A stretch of DNA of 64,000 nucleotides from Symbiodinium natans (GCA_905221605.1 CAJNDS010002474.1:336501-400500), one strand, 5' to 3'. Shown: positions 38,956-50,513, numbered from the stretch's first letter. Notes: generated from the letters alone by a model not told the origin. Program-made: numbers and translations.

Positions 38956-40335
38956 GCCTACAGGGCCATGAAAATCAAGTGGCAATTTGTACATTGTACG
39001 CAGGCAAGGCGGGAATGGAAGGAAAAACAAGATGGTGCCTCAGAGTTGCTTTCAGCTAGCAAAACGCACCAAGCCGACCATGACTAGGGTTTGCAGCAAA
39101 GGTCCGGATGAAGAAAGCTGGCTTGTGGAGCCACTTGAGAGCATGGGCAACACAGGTTTTCCTTGCATGCATTGACACTTGTTGCCTACTGGTGCACGAT
39201 CTTGTCTTTGGGCACTGACCTCAGGGCCAAGTTCGTGAGAAAGATGGTGATGAGAAAGTGCCAGCCTCAATAATCTACAACTTGGCTTTCAGTCGGTTCG
39301 TGCCGCTGCGGCCTCAGGCAGATGACCGGTGCAATTCGACTCAGGTGCGCGGCCTTCGTTGCTTTCACTTACCTCCACCCTTATATATCTGCCCATGCAA
39401 CTTCAATGTTTAATGTTTGGATTGCCAGGACGGGACATTCGACAGTTCTGACACCCTTTCGCAGCTTGACGTGGATAGCGCGTGCGTTCGCGGTGTGTGT
39501 GCGCAAGCAGCGAGTATTGTCATGGTGGCCCATTCTGCCGGCAGGTCACACAGCCTGGACCCCTTTGACGAGCTTGAGGCAAGAGCCATCTCGAGTGCAG
39601 GTTGCGAAGGTTGCGATGGAACGGGTTGCGGTTCTCTTGCAAACAATAACCCGCAGAAGCCACCCTCGATCAGTGTATTGTCTTACGGGCCTTCGGCTCT
39701 TCCTGCAGGTCGGTGCTGACCTTTCATTCTTTTCTTCATTTGCAGCGTTGCCCTCACGACTGCTTCAGCATCAATGTGAGGTCAATGATGTTAAGGTGCA
39801 AGGCTCGCGGACGAGGCAACATCCTGTTAAGAAACATTCCCTCGCCCGGTCGCGTAAGGCATCCAGTTTGCCCGCCACCTGCCTGGATCCACAACAGGCA
39901 CGGCTCTGTTCACAAGTACTCTGTTCAAATACGGCAGCAGCTGTTCCATGTTGGCATTTTGTGCTGCAAGTGCTGACTTGACAGCAGGAACACGAAACAG
40001 ACACAGTCGAGCTGACAGACGAGGCCATCATTTCCTATGTTGCTGCTGAATTACATCAAGCTAGTACCAGCTAGCAGCTAGCTTCGGAAATTCCTGAAGC
40101 CGGCAGCACATCAAGCCAGGGGCGGGGCTTCTCTGTGGCTCCTCTGCCGGGTGCGCAGTTGCGGCGCAGGCAAACATGGCCTCTGATGTCAGGGCTGACT
40201 TGAATGAGTTGGAGGCCAGGACAGTTGATCAGCAGCAGTTCCGCACGAACTTGAACGCGACTGGCGGCGAGCCGCTTCAATCCAAGTTGGAAAACGGCGA
40301 TCTCAAAAACAAAAGACTCCCAGCTCCCAGCTAGC
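38956..40335 (+). CDS. Uncharacterised multi-exon gene
   Basis: Exon-like blocks follow one another on plus: 38956-39082 (AYRAMKIKWQFVHCTQ start, after a ctacag acceptor), about 39097-39158 (GPDEESWLVEPLESMGN), about 39238-39340 (KVPASIIYNLAFSRFVPL), 39430-39492 (DGTFDSSDTLSQLDVD, between AG and GT), about 39985-40060 (ETDTVELTDEAIISYVAAEL) and about 40176-40330 (MASDVRADLNELEARTVDQQ). Composition is acidic and helical throughout, unlike the shadow frames. The last block runs into the CAGCTCC minisatellite and stops at 40333-40335. No known domain was recognised. Splice sites other than those given are approximate. Confidence 0.5.
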
Positions 40336-40525
40336 TGCCAGCTCCCGCCTAGCTCCCAGCTTAGCTTCATGCCAGCTCGCTCCCAACTCCCAGTAGCTCC
40401 CAGCTCCAGTCCCAGCTCCAGCTCCCAGCTCCCAGCTCCCAGCTCCCAGCTCTGAGCTCTTAGCTCCCAGGTTGCAGCTCCCAAGCCCCCAGCCCCCAGC
40501 TCCCAGCCCCCAGCTCCCAGCCCAA
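40315..40525. repeat. (CAGCTCC)n minisatellite
   Basis: Roughly 30 units of a 6-7-bp AGCTCCC motif with single-base changes. The open frame on minus is an artefact. Confidence 0.95.
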
Positions 40526-40650
40526 CCCACTTCAGAGAAGCGATACAGTTGGCTCATCTTCCTAAACCCACTTCAGAGAAGCGATACAGTTGGCTCATCT
40601 TTTCCTCAACCCACTTCAGAGAAGCGACACACTCATCTTCCTAGACCCAA
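40525..40650. repeat. About 43-bp tandem repeat, three units
   Basis: ACCCACTTCAGAGAAGCGA occurs at 40526, 40566 and 40609, followed in the first two by TACAGTTGGCTCATCTT. Confidence 0.9.
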
Positions 40651-40804
40651 AATGACCCAAATTTGTGTAGAAAAGATGGCTGGGCTGCGTGCGTGTTAAA
40701 CCATGAGTCATTGTATGTGTGTGAGTGTGAGTGTGAGTGTGAGAGGAGAGCCTTCAATCTAGAAAAATATTTAAACAAAAAATCAAACACAAAAAAGGAC
40801 ACCC

Positions 40805-42801
40805 TGGATCCCCACCCGGGCTGCGCAAAGCCTTTGAGAGACCCCCCAAACTGCGGACTGCCTGCAGCAGCAGCATTGGAAGTACGCTTCTTCTCGGCAC
40901 TCGCGTCCTTCAACTCCTTCTCTTTCTGCTTTTCCAAGTTTTGCTGAGCATTTTTTCGCGCAGCCAGAAGCTCATTCATGGCTGTTTTGCACGCCTGCTG
41001 GAGTGTGACCAACAACTTCTTGGCTGGCACCATGCTTTCGAGATGTTTTTGTATGTCGGCTTTGGATGAGCAGCCACGGAACTCTGTGGCTTTGGCAGCA
41101 AGCGATGACACGGTCACCAAGCCTTCGTAGCCGGCGCAAGGGCCTGCTCTGGCCACGGCAGAAGGGTCCCTGGACTCCGTAACACTTCCATCTGCATCAC
41201 TCTCCGCTGGGGTGGCTAGCTTCGAGGTCAAAGCGCTGTCGTCCGGCGCCAGAACTGCAGCCAACCACTCCTGACGTTTCTGAACGAGAAGCATCTCAGC
41301 AGCAAACTCAGCTGCATCAGATGCTTTGCTGCGGAACTCTGTCAACACTGCGGTCATGTCTGTGTTGACTTTGTCCATGTCTCGCCTGAAGTTCTGCATT
41401 TGCTGTTCCCACATCCGCTCGGCCTTGCGTGTCTTTGTCTCAGCATCGAACCATTTCTCCTTGTTGGGCGAAGGGTTGGAAAGATCCTTTGAAGAACCAC
41501 TCGGAGCAACTTTCTTCGACGGTGAGCTCTCGGCCTCTTCCTCAAAGCCTTCTTCTTCGGCGTCATCATCTGCATCCTCACGGCTCCTCGAAAGTTGATA
41601 TTGAATTCGTTTTAAAACCCTTCCCCACCCCCCCCTCCATCCATATAATTTAACCAAGCCAAACCCCAAACCCGGTCCAAAGCTCCCTTTCAACCAGCCC
41701 AAACCAAAGCACTTCTCCTTTGCCCCCAACCCCTCCCCAAGCCCCAACACCCAAACCCGTCTGCTACATTAACAAGTTTGTTGGTTGGCAGTGTATAGTG
41801 AACCCTGCACACGCCACACGCCTCTTCTTCATCTTGCTCTTCACTGCTGCGAGAACCTGTTCAACATCTGGCCCGAAAAGGCCATCTCCTGACAACGCAG
41901 ACTCTGCTGTGCCAGCTTTGCCGGCAAAGCTGGCTCCGGCTTTGCTTTGCAGGGCTCCAAAGTCCGTCATCTCGTGGTCTTCCAGACCCGCGTCCCCGCC
42001 CAGCATTTTCAGGCGGGCGTCTATGGTTGCTTGGCTGGGCTTCTTGCCAAGCTTCTCCTCCTTCTCAAGCTCCTTGCTCCTGCTCAGGTCGTCGTAATAT
42101 GTCAGCTTGTCCCTGACTTTGACCCACAACCTGGGATAGTTCCTGGGTCCGAGCGAGTCGCGCGGATGCTCTGGGTCGGAGTCCCACTTCAACCACAAAG
42201 CCCTGGCCTCCTGGTCGCTGAGGAAGCCATGCTTAGCTTTCTTGGCTTCTTCCAGCCACTCTCCCTCCCACATCATTTCTCCTTCCTTTTCTCCTCGGAC
42301 GCCGCTCTGCGTCTTGTACTTGATCTTGAAGCTCGCGATGGAGAATTTCATCTTCTGGCCTGTTTTCTTCGCCAAGTCTCGCTCCTTCTTGACGGCTTTG
42401 ACCAAAGCAGCATGCTGCTTTGGGTCATCACGTTCCATCTCATCCAAGTCAGTCTGCGCATTCTGCCGTTCAGCCAGTCGCCTGAGACTCCGGTTGTCAT
42501 TGAAACAGGCTTTGCATCGTGCTTGCGCATTGTTGTAGTCACTGTCTTCTTTCCATGTTGCACATTGCTTGCACTTCTTCCAACCTGCGTCGGCCTGGCT
42601 CGGCTTGCCCTTCTTCTTCACGTGGACTTTAGCAACAGCCTTGGCTTGGACTTGCCTCCCTCGACCCCTCTTTGCACGGTTCAGGCCTTGGCCGGAGTGC
42701 TCACTCTTCTCCTCCTCCTCCTCCTCCTTCTCAGCCTCCTGCAAGAAGTCTGCGATGTCTGCGGCTGCATCGGCAGCCAACGACAAGGACAATGGCTCCA
42801 T
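40805..42801 (-). CDS. Zinc-ribbon and coiled-coil protein, at least two exons
   Basis: Exon 1 starts at the ATG at 42801 and runs to about 41810. It has an acidic N-terminus, a basic stretch and then a four-cysteine cluster CKQCATWKEDSDYNNAQA ending RCKAC (C77, C80, C96, C99) that looks like a zinc ribbon, followed by lysine/glutamate-rich helices. A second frame from about 41590 starts SREDADDDAEEEGFEEE and continues with long helices to about 40810 (GSLKGFAQPGWGS), after which it turns into a junk tail. The join is an intron of about 220 bp, and another exon probably follows 40805. No enzyme motif is visible. The whole protein looks nuclear or nucleic-acid-associated by composition only. 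Confidence 0.6.
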
Positions 42802-42849
42802 TGTCCGACCAACGCACTGTCAGTGCGCCCCGCTTCCCCGATCGCCCCT

Positions 42850-43425
42850 GGAAAATCACGAGTCCGGCAGCTAGGTTCACAAGCTCAATCTAGCTGACTC
42901 TGGCAAGATGCTAGACCTACACATACCACACTGTAGACCCTGTAGCAGCATGAGGACATGATCAGCGCTCTGGCGCCCACAGACCAACGGGTTGACTGAC
43001 TCCTTGGTCATGCGCAACATGTTGCTGCATCTAACTTCCGTCACGCTAAAACGACAGCCGCTTGGCATTCCCAGCTTGGACTGCAATTCGAAGCGGCAAG
43101 TGCTGTTGACCACAATTCACAAGCAAAGCACACGCATCATGCATCTAGAGCGCCCAATACCCCTTAGGGGCGAATTTTGCCATAAACATCTAAGGTATAT
43201 TACCAGGCATATGTTCCTTATTGATAAGGAGTATTGGTCTTTGGGCAAGTCACGCACGCAGACTCGCCCACACACACACACACACCATCCAGACTGAAAG
43301 AAAACGCTCTCAAAACACTCACACACACAGAGGTGAGGAACCACCACACACACAGCTGGAAGGACAGACAGGCGCAGTTTGCCCTTTGCTTCAATCGTGG
43401 CGGCTTTGACAGTGCTGGTCTGGGC
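42850..43425. other. No gene recognised
   Basis: Spacer between two minus-strand genes. It contains a (CA)n-rich stretch at 43255-43355. A plus-strand frame at 42992-43297 is open but has no domain. Confidence 0.4.
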
Positions 43426-45076
43426 TCAGGCTGGCTGCACTCTCTGCGCGCACGCAAAAGCAAACAAAACGGTGGCTCCTACAACCCTCAAGTGCATGGA
43501 GTTCCCGGCCACTTCCCGAAGCTGACTTCTGGAAAGCGAAGACACTTCTTCGACGATGTTGCACCGGAACTCACTTTCGATATCGTGCTCCTGGGATGTG
43601 TCACGCGCGCTGCCTTCTGCTGAAGAGGCTCCCCAAATGTTCCAGCCGTGGAGCTCAAGCAACTCCAAACACAACGGCCAACGGCGTTGCTTGAAAAGCC
43701 AGAGCTGCGAGGATCTCAACAAGGCTGGCACCAAGATCTGCGTGGCTCCCATGTAGGAGGGCCTCTGTGCCAAGTTGCAGATCCAAAGCCCATGGTCAGC
43801 ATCTGAGCCCACGCGGTTAAGCAAGGCCTCTTCGTGCATTGAGATGCTCTTTTGCACAACGCAAGTTTATGCTCATGTTAAAGAAAGGCAAGCTTCAGTG
43901 GCTTCCGACGATCCGAGACTTTGGTGTAGAAGATGCTTTCAACCGCTTGTTTGCAAGGACAATGCAAATGCCAGGTTACATGAAGTTCAGGGCCCCAGAG
44001 CATGTGCTTGCAGAGTACAAAAAGGAGCTCGCCTCCGCAAAGAACCTTCCAGCGTGCACCCGAAGTGGGAAGTCCTGGAGTTTTTTCCAGCTGGCCTCAT
44101 CTCCAAACAGTGTCGGGGAAAGCCGCAACACTTGCAGCTCGTAAAGAGCTTCAAAGAGCTCCCCCAGCATGTCCGAGTCAAACCCCAGCACGCACTCTAT
44201 GAGGATGACGTCTTCCTGTGCCTCGAAGCGCTCGCGCGCCCACTGCATGAACACGGGCATGCTCGGACCCAACCATTTGAGAGTGCCTCCCATGGATGAC
44301 CAATCGTAGCAACAGATTCCAGCAATGTGGAGTCTGTAGCCTTCAAAACCAGGAGGTGTGCCAGGCCTGACACTACATTTCCTTTGGTGAACGGCGCACG
44401 CGGAGAGCTGAGGAGGTTGGGGGCTGCTCCCACCCAACATGAAGCCGGCTATCTTGCGAACAGTCGCTCGGCCTACCTCTGCAACTGCCAAGGATCTCTT
44501 GCTTTTGCCCTGGGCAACACGTGCTTTCACTGCTTCTAAAGCTGATGTCCGCAGCTTCTCCATTCGAGTCCACAGCTTCTTTGGGCATCTATCCATGATG
44601 TTTCCATGCACACACATCGGCCGAAAGATGCCGGAGCGATTTGCTAGGACTGTCCTACAATGTTCCGTCACGTCTCCTGCACGCTGGCATTGAAACACTG
44701 CCTCATCCGGCCACCTCTGGCCCATCTTCCTGAAACGTGCTTTGCAGGCACGCAAGACTTGAGTCAAAGCTTCTTCAGGACAGCCCATGCCACTGTAGTC
44801 TGTTGTCAACAGCACTCCCTGCGCCAGCTGAACGCAAGCGTCTGCTGCAAAATCGCGACCGAAGTAACGGTGACCCTGAATCTCCAAACTTTCCATGTCT
44901 CGCAGCGGCCACAGCATGCTTTCTGCACAAGAGGAGGCTCCAGGCAATCTGCCCTCAAGCTGCAGAAACCGATGGCAAGGGCCTTGCCCGCAGTCACCCT
45001 GCAAAAGTTCATCGAACTTGCCTTGGGCTGCAAGGCTCTCACGTGAAGCTGGGGACTCACAATCCAGCTGCAACAT
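43426..45076 (-). CDS. DNA cytosine-C5 methyltransferase-like protein
   Basis: C5-methyltransferases transfer a methyl group from S-adenosylmethionine to cytosine. The first frame (ATG at 45076, stop 43976) has TTDYSGMG at residues 90-97, resembling the SAM-binding motif I. GICCYDWSSMGG has Cys255-Cys256 in place of the usual Pro-Cys motif IV, and IECVLGFD replaces the motif VI ENV. The second frame (from 43857) reads MGATQILVPALLRSSQLWLF and ends REVAGNSMHLRVVGATVLF, like motif X (GN-S-x). The two frames are separated by about 120 bp with stops, so an intron or a frameshift joins them. A dinoflagellate family with C-x-(D)W-S-x-M-G at motif IV fits better than bacterial Dcm or Dnmt1. Such genes are often carried by dinoflagellate retroelements, but no RT lies next to this one. 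Confidence 0.6.
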
Positions 45077-45099
45077 CAGGACTGCAAGTTGGATCTACA

Positions 45100-46050
45100 A
45101 TCTTTATCTGAGTTTTCACATAACGCGCTGTGGCAAACTACACTGTGACTACACTATTCACACACCTCTCTTACCAAGCATGCTGTCACACGAAATCTTT
45201 CGGCTGCCAGGCGCCTTGGTATCCTGTGACATGCTGCAGCAAGGCGCGTGGTTGTTTCTAGGCAGATCCGGGTAAAAATGTTGGCAAACGTGCTTCAATG
45301 TAGCAAAAATCGCTGTGGCTTAATGAGCGCGCTGGTTTCTCGGCACAAACGACAAAACAGCCTCAAACTCAGGAAAAACGGCGTTCAGGACAGTTGTGAA
45401 CAGCTGACTGCAAGCCCACCCCAGCCCGAACCACCGCGAGCCCCCGCGAGCCACTTCCGAGCCCCCTGCCGTGCCCCCCAAAAAGCACCGCGAGCCCCCC
45501 CGAGCCACGTCCGAGCCCCCTGCCGTGCCCCCAAAAAAAGCCGCCCGAGCCCCCACGAGCCCCCGCGAGCCACGTCCGAGCCACGTCCGAGCCCTCTGCC
45601 GAATCCCCCAAAAAGGCCCCAAACCACCGCGACCCCCCTCCCGAATCACATCCCAATCTCACAACGGCAAAATCTCTCGTCAGGCCAGAGGCGGTGATCG
45701 TTGGGGCCGCTAGGCCCAAAGGACTCCAGTCACCCCTCTGTGCACGCAAGCAAAGACAAGTTTACACTAAGTCTTTTGTTGCATCTCGGCTCGATTTTTC
45801 TCTGCTGCTCTGCAATCCAAGAAAGGCAGCTGCACGGGATGCTCTGCCTGCTCTGCAAAAGAAAGGCAGCTGGACGGGCTGGGCTGTTGTGAACAGACCA
45901 CGGAGAGAAGGAAGCAGACTGACTGCGACAACACCTTTTGCCCGCTTGGAGCTGAGCACCTCTCTTCTTGCTTATGCCTTTGCTGTCTCAATGTGTCTCA
46001 AGGGCACGACAGCATCTGCCACCACTGTGGGGAGAAGCACAGCAGCACAA
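45100..46050. repeat. GC-rich minisatellite and spacer
   Basis: 45420-45640 contains about four diverged units of about 57 bp with CGCGAGCCACGTCCGAGCCC and GCCGTGCCCCCAAAA cores. The flanks (45100-45420 and 45640-46050) show no recognisable gene. Confidence 0.8.
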
Positions 46051-46107
46051 CCCGGCTAAACCCTAAACCCCCACCCTACTCTAAACCACCCTAGAACCTA
46101 ACCTGAA

Positions 46108-46219
46108 CTTGGAAGCCTTTTCGACTTAGTATGTAAGGTAAGTAAGGTGTTTTATGGGGACTATAATAGGGTTTCTAAGGGATACTAAGTACACATACTA
46201 AGTCAATAGAGCTTCCAAG
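46108..46219. repeat. Hairpin/MITE-like inverted repeat, unit 1
   Basis: A CTTGGAAGC ... GACTTAGTATGT arm pairs with ACATACTAAGTC ... GCTTCCAAG, with a 6-nt internal mismatch. The loop is about 55 bp and includes ACTATAATAGGGTTTCT. Confidence 0.85.
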
Positions 46220-46703
46220 AACCTTACTCTAACATACATCCATACATCCCACCCCCTAGATGCCCAGTATCCCAAAGTCCCAAACCCTCAGGGCTCACTA
46301 GTAATGCCAAGTCCTGGGAATCCAGAGCGGCAGTGCTCCTGCGTCATGGCTGGCCTCTGACAGCGGTGCTTGGGATCTGGAACTGGGGAGAAGTTCCGTG
46401 GACAATGAGTCTTTGTTGCCGCCAAAATGTCAAGCGGCGCCCACAAGGTATCACCTGGAACCCTTGCCTTGAAGTCTAAACCTTTCATTACCTCGCCACC
46501 CAATTGCGGCTCTCCAGCAAACTTTCGCAGAAGTCTGGGAGCAGTCGCGTCACACACGACTGGCTGCAAGGGTGGCTCTGGAGGTCTTTGCAGGCAATGA
46601 AACGGGCGTTGGGGGCCATTCTGCAGGCCAAGACAAGGTTGCACGAGGCCTTTAAACCTATATCTTAATACCCAAACCCATTAACCGTACACCCTAACCC
46701 GAA

Positions 46704-46815
46704 CTTGGAAGCCCTTTCGACTTTGTACGTCGGGTTAATAAGGTGTGTTATGGGTATTACAATAGGGTTTCTCGAGAACACTACGTGGACGTACGAAGTC
46801 AAAAGAGCTTCCAAG
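46704..46815. repeat. Hairpin/MITE-like inverted repeat, unit 2
   Basis: Same architecture and the same 112-bp length as 46108-46219. The arm here is GACTTTGTACGTC, pairing with GACGTACGAAGTC, so the stem is kept although its sequence differs from unit 1. Confidence 0.85.
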
Positions 46816-47292
46816 AACCTTACTCTGGCATAAACCCCACCCCTAAACCCCCATTACCGCAGAGCCACGTGTGCACCTGGGAATCCAGACTGGCAGCGCT
46901 CCTCCGTCGTTGCTTGCCTGCAGCACCACTCTGACAGCCTCTGACAACGGTGCTTGGGATTTGGACTGGAACTGGGGACAGTAGTCAGTAGTTTGGAAAG
47001 TTTCGTGCCGTCAAAATGTCAAGCGGCGCCCACAAGGTATCACCTGGAACCCTTGCCTTGAAGTCTAAACCTTTCATTACCTCGCCACCCAATTGCGGCT
47101 CTCCAGCAAACTTTCGCAGAAGTCTGGGAGCAGTCGCGTCACACACGACTGGCTGCAAGGGTGGCTCTGGAGGTCTTTGCAGGCAATGAAACGGGCGTTG
47201 GGGGCCATTCTGCAGGCCAAGACAAGGTTGCACGAGGCCTTTAAACCTATATCTTAATACCCAAACCCATTAACCGTACACCCTAACCCGAA

Positions 47293-47404
47293 CTTGGAAG
47301 CCCTTTCGACTTTGTACGTCGGGTTAATAAGGTGTGTTATGGGTATTACAATAGGGTTTCTCGAGAACACTACGTGGACGTACGAAGTCAAAAGAGCTTC
47401 CAAG
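47293..47404. repeat. Hairpin/MITE-like inverted repeat, unit 3
   Basis: Identical in arms to the copy at 46704-46815, as expected from the recent 589-bp duplication. Confidence 0.85.
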
Positions 47405-47939
47405 AACCTTACTCTGGCATAAACCCCACCCCTAAACCCCCATTACCGCAGAGCCACGTGTGCACCTGGGAATCCAGACTGGCAGCGCTCCTCCGTCGTT
47501 GCTTGCCTGCAGCACCACTCTGACAGCCTCTGACAACGGTGCTTGGGATTTGGACTGGAACTGGGGACAGTAGTCAGTAGTTTGGAAAGTTTCGTGCCGT
47601 CAAAATGTCAAGCGGCGCCCACAAGGTATCACCTGGAACCCTTGCCTTGAAGTCTAAACCTTTCATTACCTCGCCACCCAATTGCGGCTCTCCAGCAAAT
47701 TTTCGAAGAAGTCTGGCAGTCGCCTCACTCACGACTGGCTGCAAGGGTGGCTCTGGGAGGTCTTTGCAGAAAGGTCAGGCAAGCAGTCGCGTCACTTGGC
47801 ATAAGCGCGCTGGGGCCATTCTGCAGGCCGAGAGAAGGTTGCACGAGGCCGCAAAACCTGTATCAAAATACCCAAACCCACAACCCGCAGCTAAACCCTA
47901 AACCCCCACTCTATTCTAAACCCCTCAACCCAAACACCT

Positions 47940-48210
47940 AGCCTAAACCCTAAACCCTAAACCCTAAACCCTAAACCCTAAACCCTAAACCCTAACCCTA
48001 GACCCTGAACGTAAAACCCTAAACCCTAAACCCTAAACCCTAAACCCTAAACCCTAGACCCTAGACCCTAGACCCTAGACCCTAGACCCCAGACCCCAGA
48101 CCCCAGACTCAGACCCTAAACCCCAAACCCTAAACCCTAAAGCCTAAACCCTAAACCCCAAGATATTTAGGGTTTAGGGTTTGGGGTTTAGGGTTTAGGG
48201 TTGAGGGACA
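47940..48210. repeat. Telomere-like array with a strand switch
   Basis: 47942-48160 is CCCTAAA with variants (CCCTAGA, CCCCAGA). At about 48161-48166 (AGATAT) the sequence switches to TTTAGGG and continues to about 48208. The order CCCTAAA then TTTAGGG is the reverse of what a simple end-to-end telomere fusion gives. It lies at least 15 kb from any window edge, so it is interstitial in this assembly. Confidence 0.93.
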
Positions 48211-48368
48211 TGCTACCTAACTATATCAAATCAAGAGGGCCTCTTGGAGCCTTGGCAAATTCTCGTCAAAACGCAGTGGCTCCAAAACGTGCTGCGTTCG
48301 TTCTTATGGAGGTATGGGAAGCAGTCGTATGACACACGACTGGCTGCAGCGTGAAGCCTGGAGCAACG

Positions 48369-49758
48369 TCAGTCGGAAGAGAGGCTGTCAGAAGAGCCGG
48401 AACTGGCGGAGTTGGAGGAGTTGGAGTTGGAGTGGCTGGAAGAGCTGGAAGAGCTGGAAGAGCTGGAGGGCGACTCCCCGGGTGAAGCACCTGCGGCATC
48501 TTCACCAGCACTGTTTGGCGCCTCGCCCGCCTCATCATCAGCATCATCATCCGGGACTGCACGTGACTTTGCTTCTGCCTTGGCCTTGGGGTGGCCTTTG
48601 GCTTTCGCCTTAGCCTTAGCTTTAGACTTGGGCTTGGGCTTGGGTTTGGGCTTGGGCTTTGTTTTGGCTTTGGGGGCACCTCTGCCGCGCCTTTCAGGGG
48701 CGCGTGCTTCCCTTTCCTGCTCTGCTTCGATTTCCTCATCGGTGCGCACGACTGCAGGGGGAGGCTGCAAACGTGCAAGTCTGCTGTTCAAAGCTTCTAG
48801 CGGTAGCACGTCGTCTGGAGACACGGCCACGGCACTATGCGCTTTCTTTGTTGCATGCAGGGGCGCCTGCAAACACCACATCATGAGCAATCGCTTGCAA
48901 TGATCTTTGGCGTCAGACACACCACCCACTTGCACAGACCTTTTGCAGCCTGTGAATTTGCTTTTGGCATGGTATCGGCATGTGGCTTGCCAGCAGCCAT
49001 GAGGGGGCCGCTTGGTTGCGTTCACAAAAGTCAAGCGAAAATTTGGGCCCCAATTGAAAGAGTCTGCCTGAACAGACCTGTCAAACATTGAAGGCCCTGC
49101 CGCCTGTGACTCTGGCCTTGATCTTGCTTTTGATGAAGAGGCTGATTCTACGGCTCTGCCTGGTGTCCCTAGAGGATGGTCACCTGGCCCGGGCCCCGCA
49201 ACCCTAGAACTTTCACCATGACCATGACATTCGGCGTGGACATCAGAGCTACTCGCAGCAACAGGGCCTCTCGCTTCTACTTCCATTCCGCTGCTTTCTG
49301 GAACCGCAGATGGTGACGCAGTCACAACCGCTGCCTCTACGTCTGAGTTATTAACGGATGGAACGTAGTCGCTCATACTGATGCTTGCAGAGTCAAGAGC
49401 TACTCCGCACCCGTCATCTTCGTCGCTTGTGTGAGGCTCAGGCTCCTCCCCTGCTTTTTCAAAAAAATCTAACAACTCTTGAATGTCCGGGTCCACACGC
49501 TCTTCAGGCGGTCCAGGCTGCTCACGTTCTGACTTCAAACCTCGGCCTCGCCTGGGCACGGATTTTTGAAGTGCAGGGGTTCCTGTTCCAGGGTCTGGGG
49601 ACACATCTAACGATAACTGCGGGGCTGCATCTTCGAGGTCCTGAATGCTGAAATTTGCTAGTGTTCCATCTGACCTACGATCCAAAACCTTCTCGTAGTA
49701 TTTGGTCGGCTGGCAATGATGAAGCTCTGCAAGCGACAAGCTGTCAAAGAGTTCTTTT
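48369..49758 (-). pseudogene. Large dinoflagellate-type gene, 3' part (cut by retrotransposon)
   Basis: The frame is open from the element boundary: KELFDSLSLAELHHCQPTKY, then YEKVLDRRSDG. It runs to TGA at 48369. The TTG at 49739 is not a start. About 240-300 residues in is a cysteine/histidine cluster (GCWQATCRYHAKSKFTGCK ... HCKRLLMMWC) that may bind zinc. It is followed by an acidic/basic tail with (KP)n, (KA)n and a serine-rich end. The same cluster pattern is, as I recall, frequent in uncharacterised multicopy dinoflagellate proteins. It is the continuation of 58755-63105 before the insertion. Function is unknown. Confidence 0.6.
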
Positions 49759-50041
49759 ATTTTCGGTATACTTGGGAAGGCACACCAGAGTTTAGATCGC
49801 CAAGTTGTCGATCAACTAAAAACACGGAAGCAAAAAGATAAAACATCACATCCCCCAGCAAAAGAGTGAGAGACAAGAACATGAAATGAAAGCATGCAAT
49901 CACTCGGACAACCCTTCTCTTTTTACACAGACGGGGGCGTGGCACGGTGAAGAGTGCTTGCATATAGCAAGAGAAAGTGGGCACTCCCAAAATCTCTGCT
50001 GCCAGAGAGCGCAGTCGCTCGAGTTGCCACCTACACCCCCA
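49757..50041 (-). repeat. Split direct repeat B2 (285 bp)
   Basis: Matches 50223-50507 except one base (G/A in the CGTGGCACGGTGAAG stretch). The outer 2 bp could belong to the target. Confidence 0.9.
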
Positions 50042-50060
50042 ATCAGGGAGGGCGGGCGGG

Positions 50061-50224
50061 ACAAAATTTTGATCCTCTGAGCTGCACACAGCCACACTGC
50101 GACGGAGAGATCAAAATTCACATGGTGAACAAATCAATCATGTTCATGAAAATTCATGCACCCATGAATTGCAAAAGTATAAAATGAAAATAAGGTGCTG
50201 TCTCGCTTGCGAGAAGGCGCTCTT
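50061..50224 (-). repeat. Split direct repeat A2 (164 bp)
   Basis: Appears identical to 58591-58754. It overlaps B1 by 2 bp at 50223-50224 and is separated from B2 by 19 bp of G-rich sequence. Confidence 0.92.
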
Positions 50225-50507
50225 ATTTTCGGTATACTTGGGAAGGCACACCAGAGTTTAGATCGCCAAGTTGTCGATCAACTAAAAACACGGAAGCAAA
50301 AAGATAAAACATCACATCCCCCAGCAAAAGAGTGAGAGACAAGAACATGAAATGAAAGCATGCAATCACTCGGACAACCCTTCTCTTTTTACACAGACGG
50401 GGGCGTGGCACGGTAAAGAGTGCTTGCATATAGCAAGAGAAAGTGGGCACTCCCAAAATCTCTGCTGCCAGAGAGCGCAGTCGCTCGAGTTGCCACCTAC
50501 ACCCCCA
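50223..50507 (-). repeat. Split direct repeat B1 (285 bp)
   Basis: Begins 6 bp after the stop of the RT/RNase H frame. Matches B2 at 49757-50041. Confidence 0.92.
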
Positions 50508-50513
50508 TCCAGG

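Larger units (their letters stand above)
46051..47940. repeat. 589-bp tandem array, about three units
   Basis: The block CCACAAGGTATCACCTGGAA starts at 46441, 47030 and 47619, exactly 589 bp apart. Units two and three are almost identical, while unit one and the final partial unit are diverged. The array is bordered by CTAAACCC-type sequence on both sides. Each unit carries one hairpin. Frames across it simply repeat. Confidence 0.95.

Noticed and set aside
41947-42897. 316-codon plus-strand ORF
   Set aside because: Antisense of the zinc-ribbon gene; leucine/serine-rich as expected for the reverse of lysine/glutamate-rich coding.
43839-44299. Plus-strand ORFs over the methyltransferase region
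   Set aside because: Partly protein-like, but the minus frame carries SAM and motif X signatures over a longer span. Not fully excluded for 43930-44060.
47940-48210. Chromosome end or classical telomere fusion
   Set aside because: It is internal and the strand order is opposite to a head-to-head fusion.
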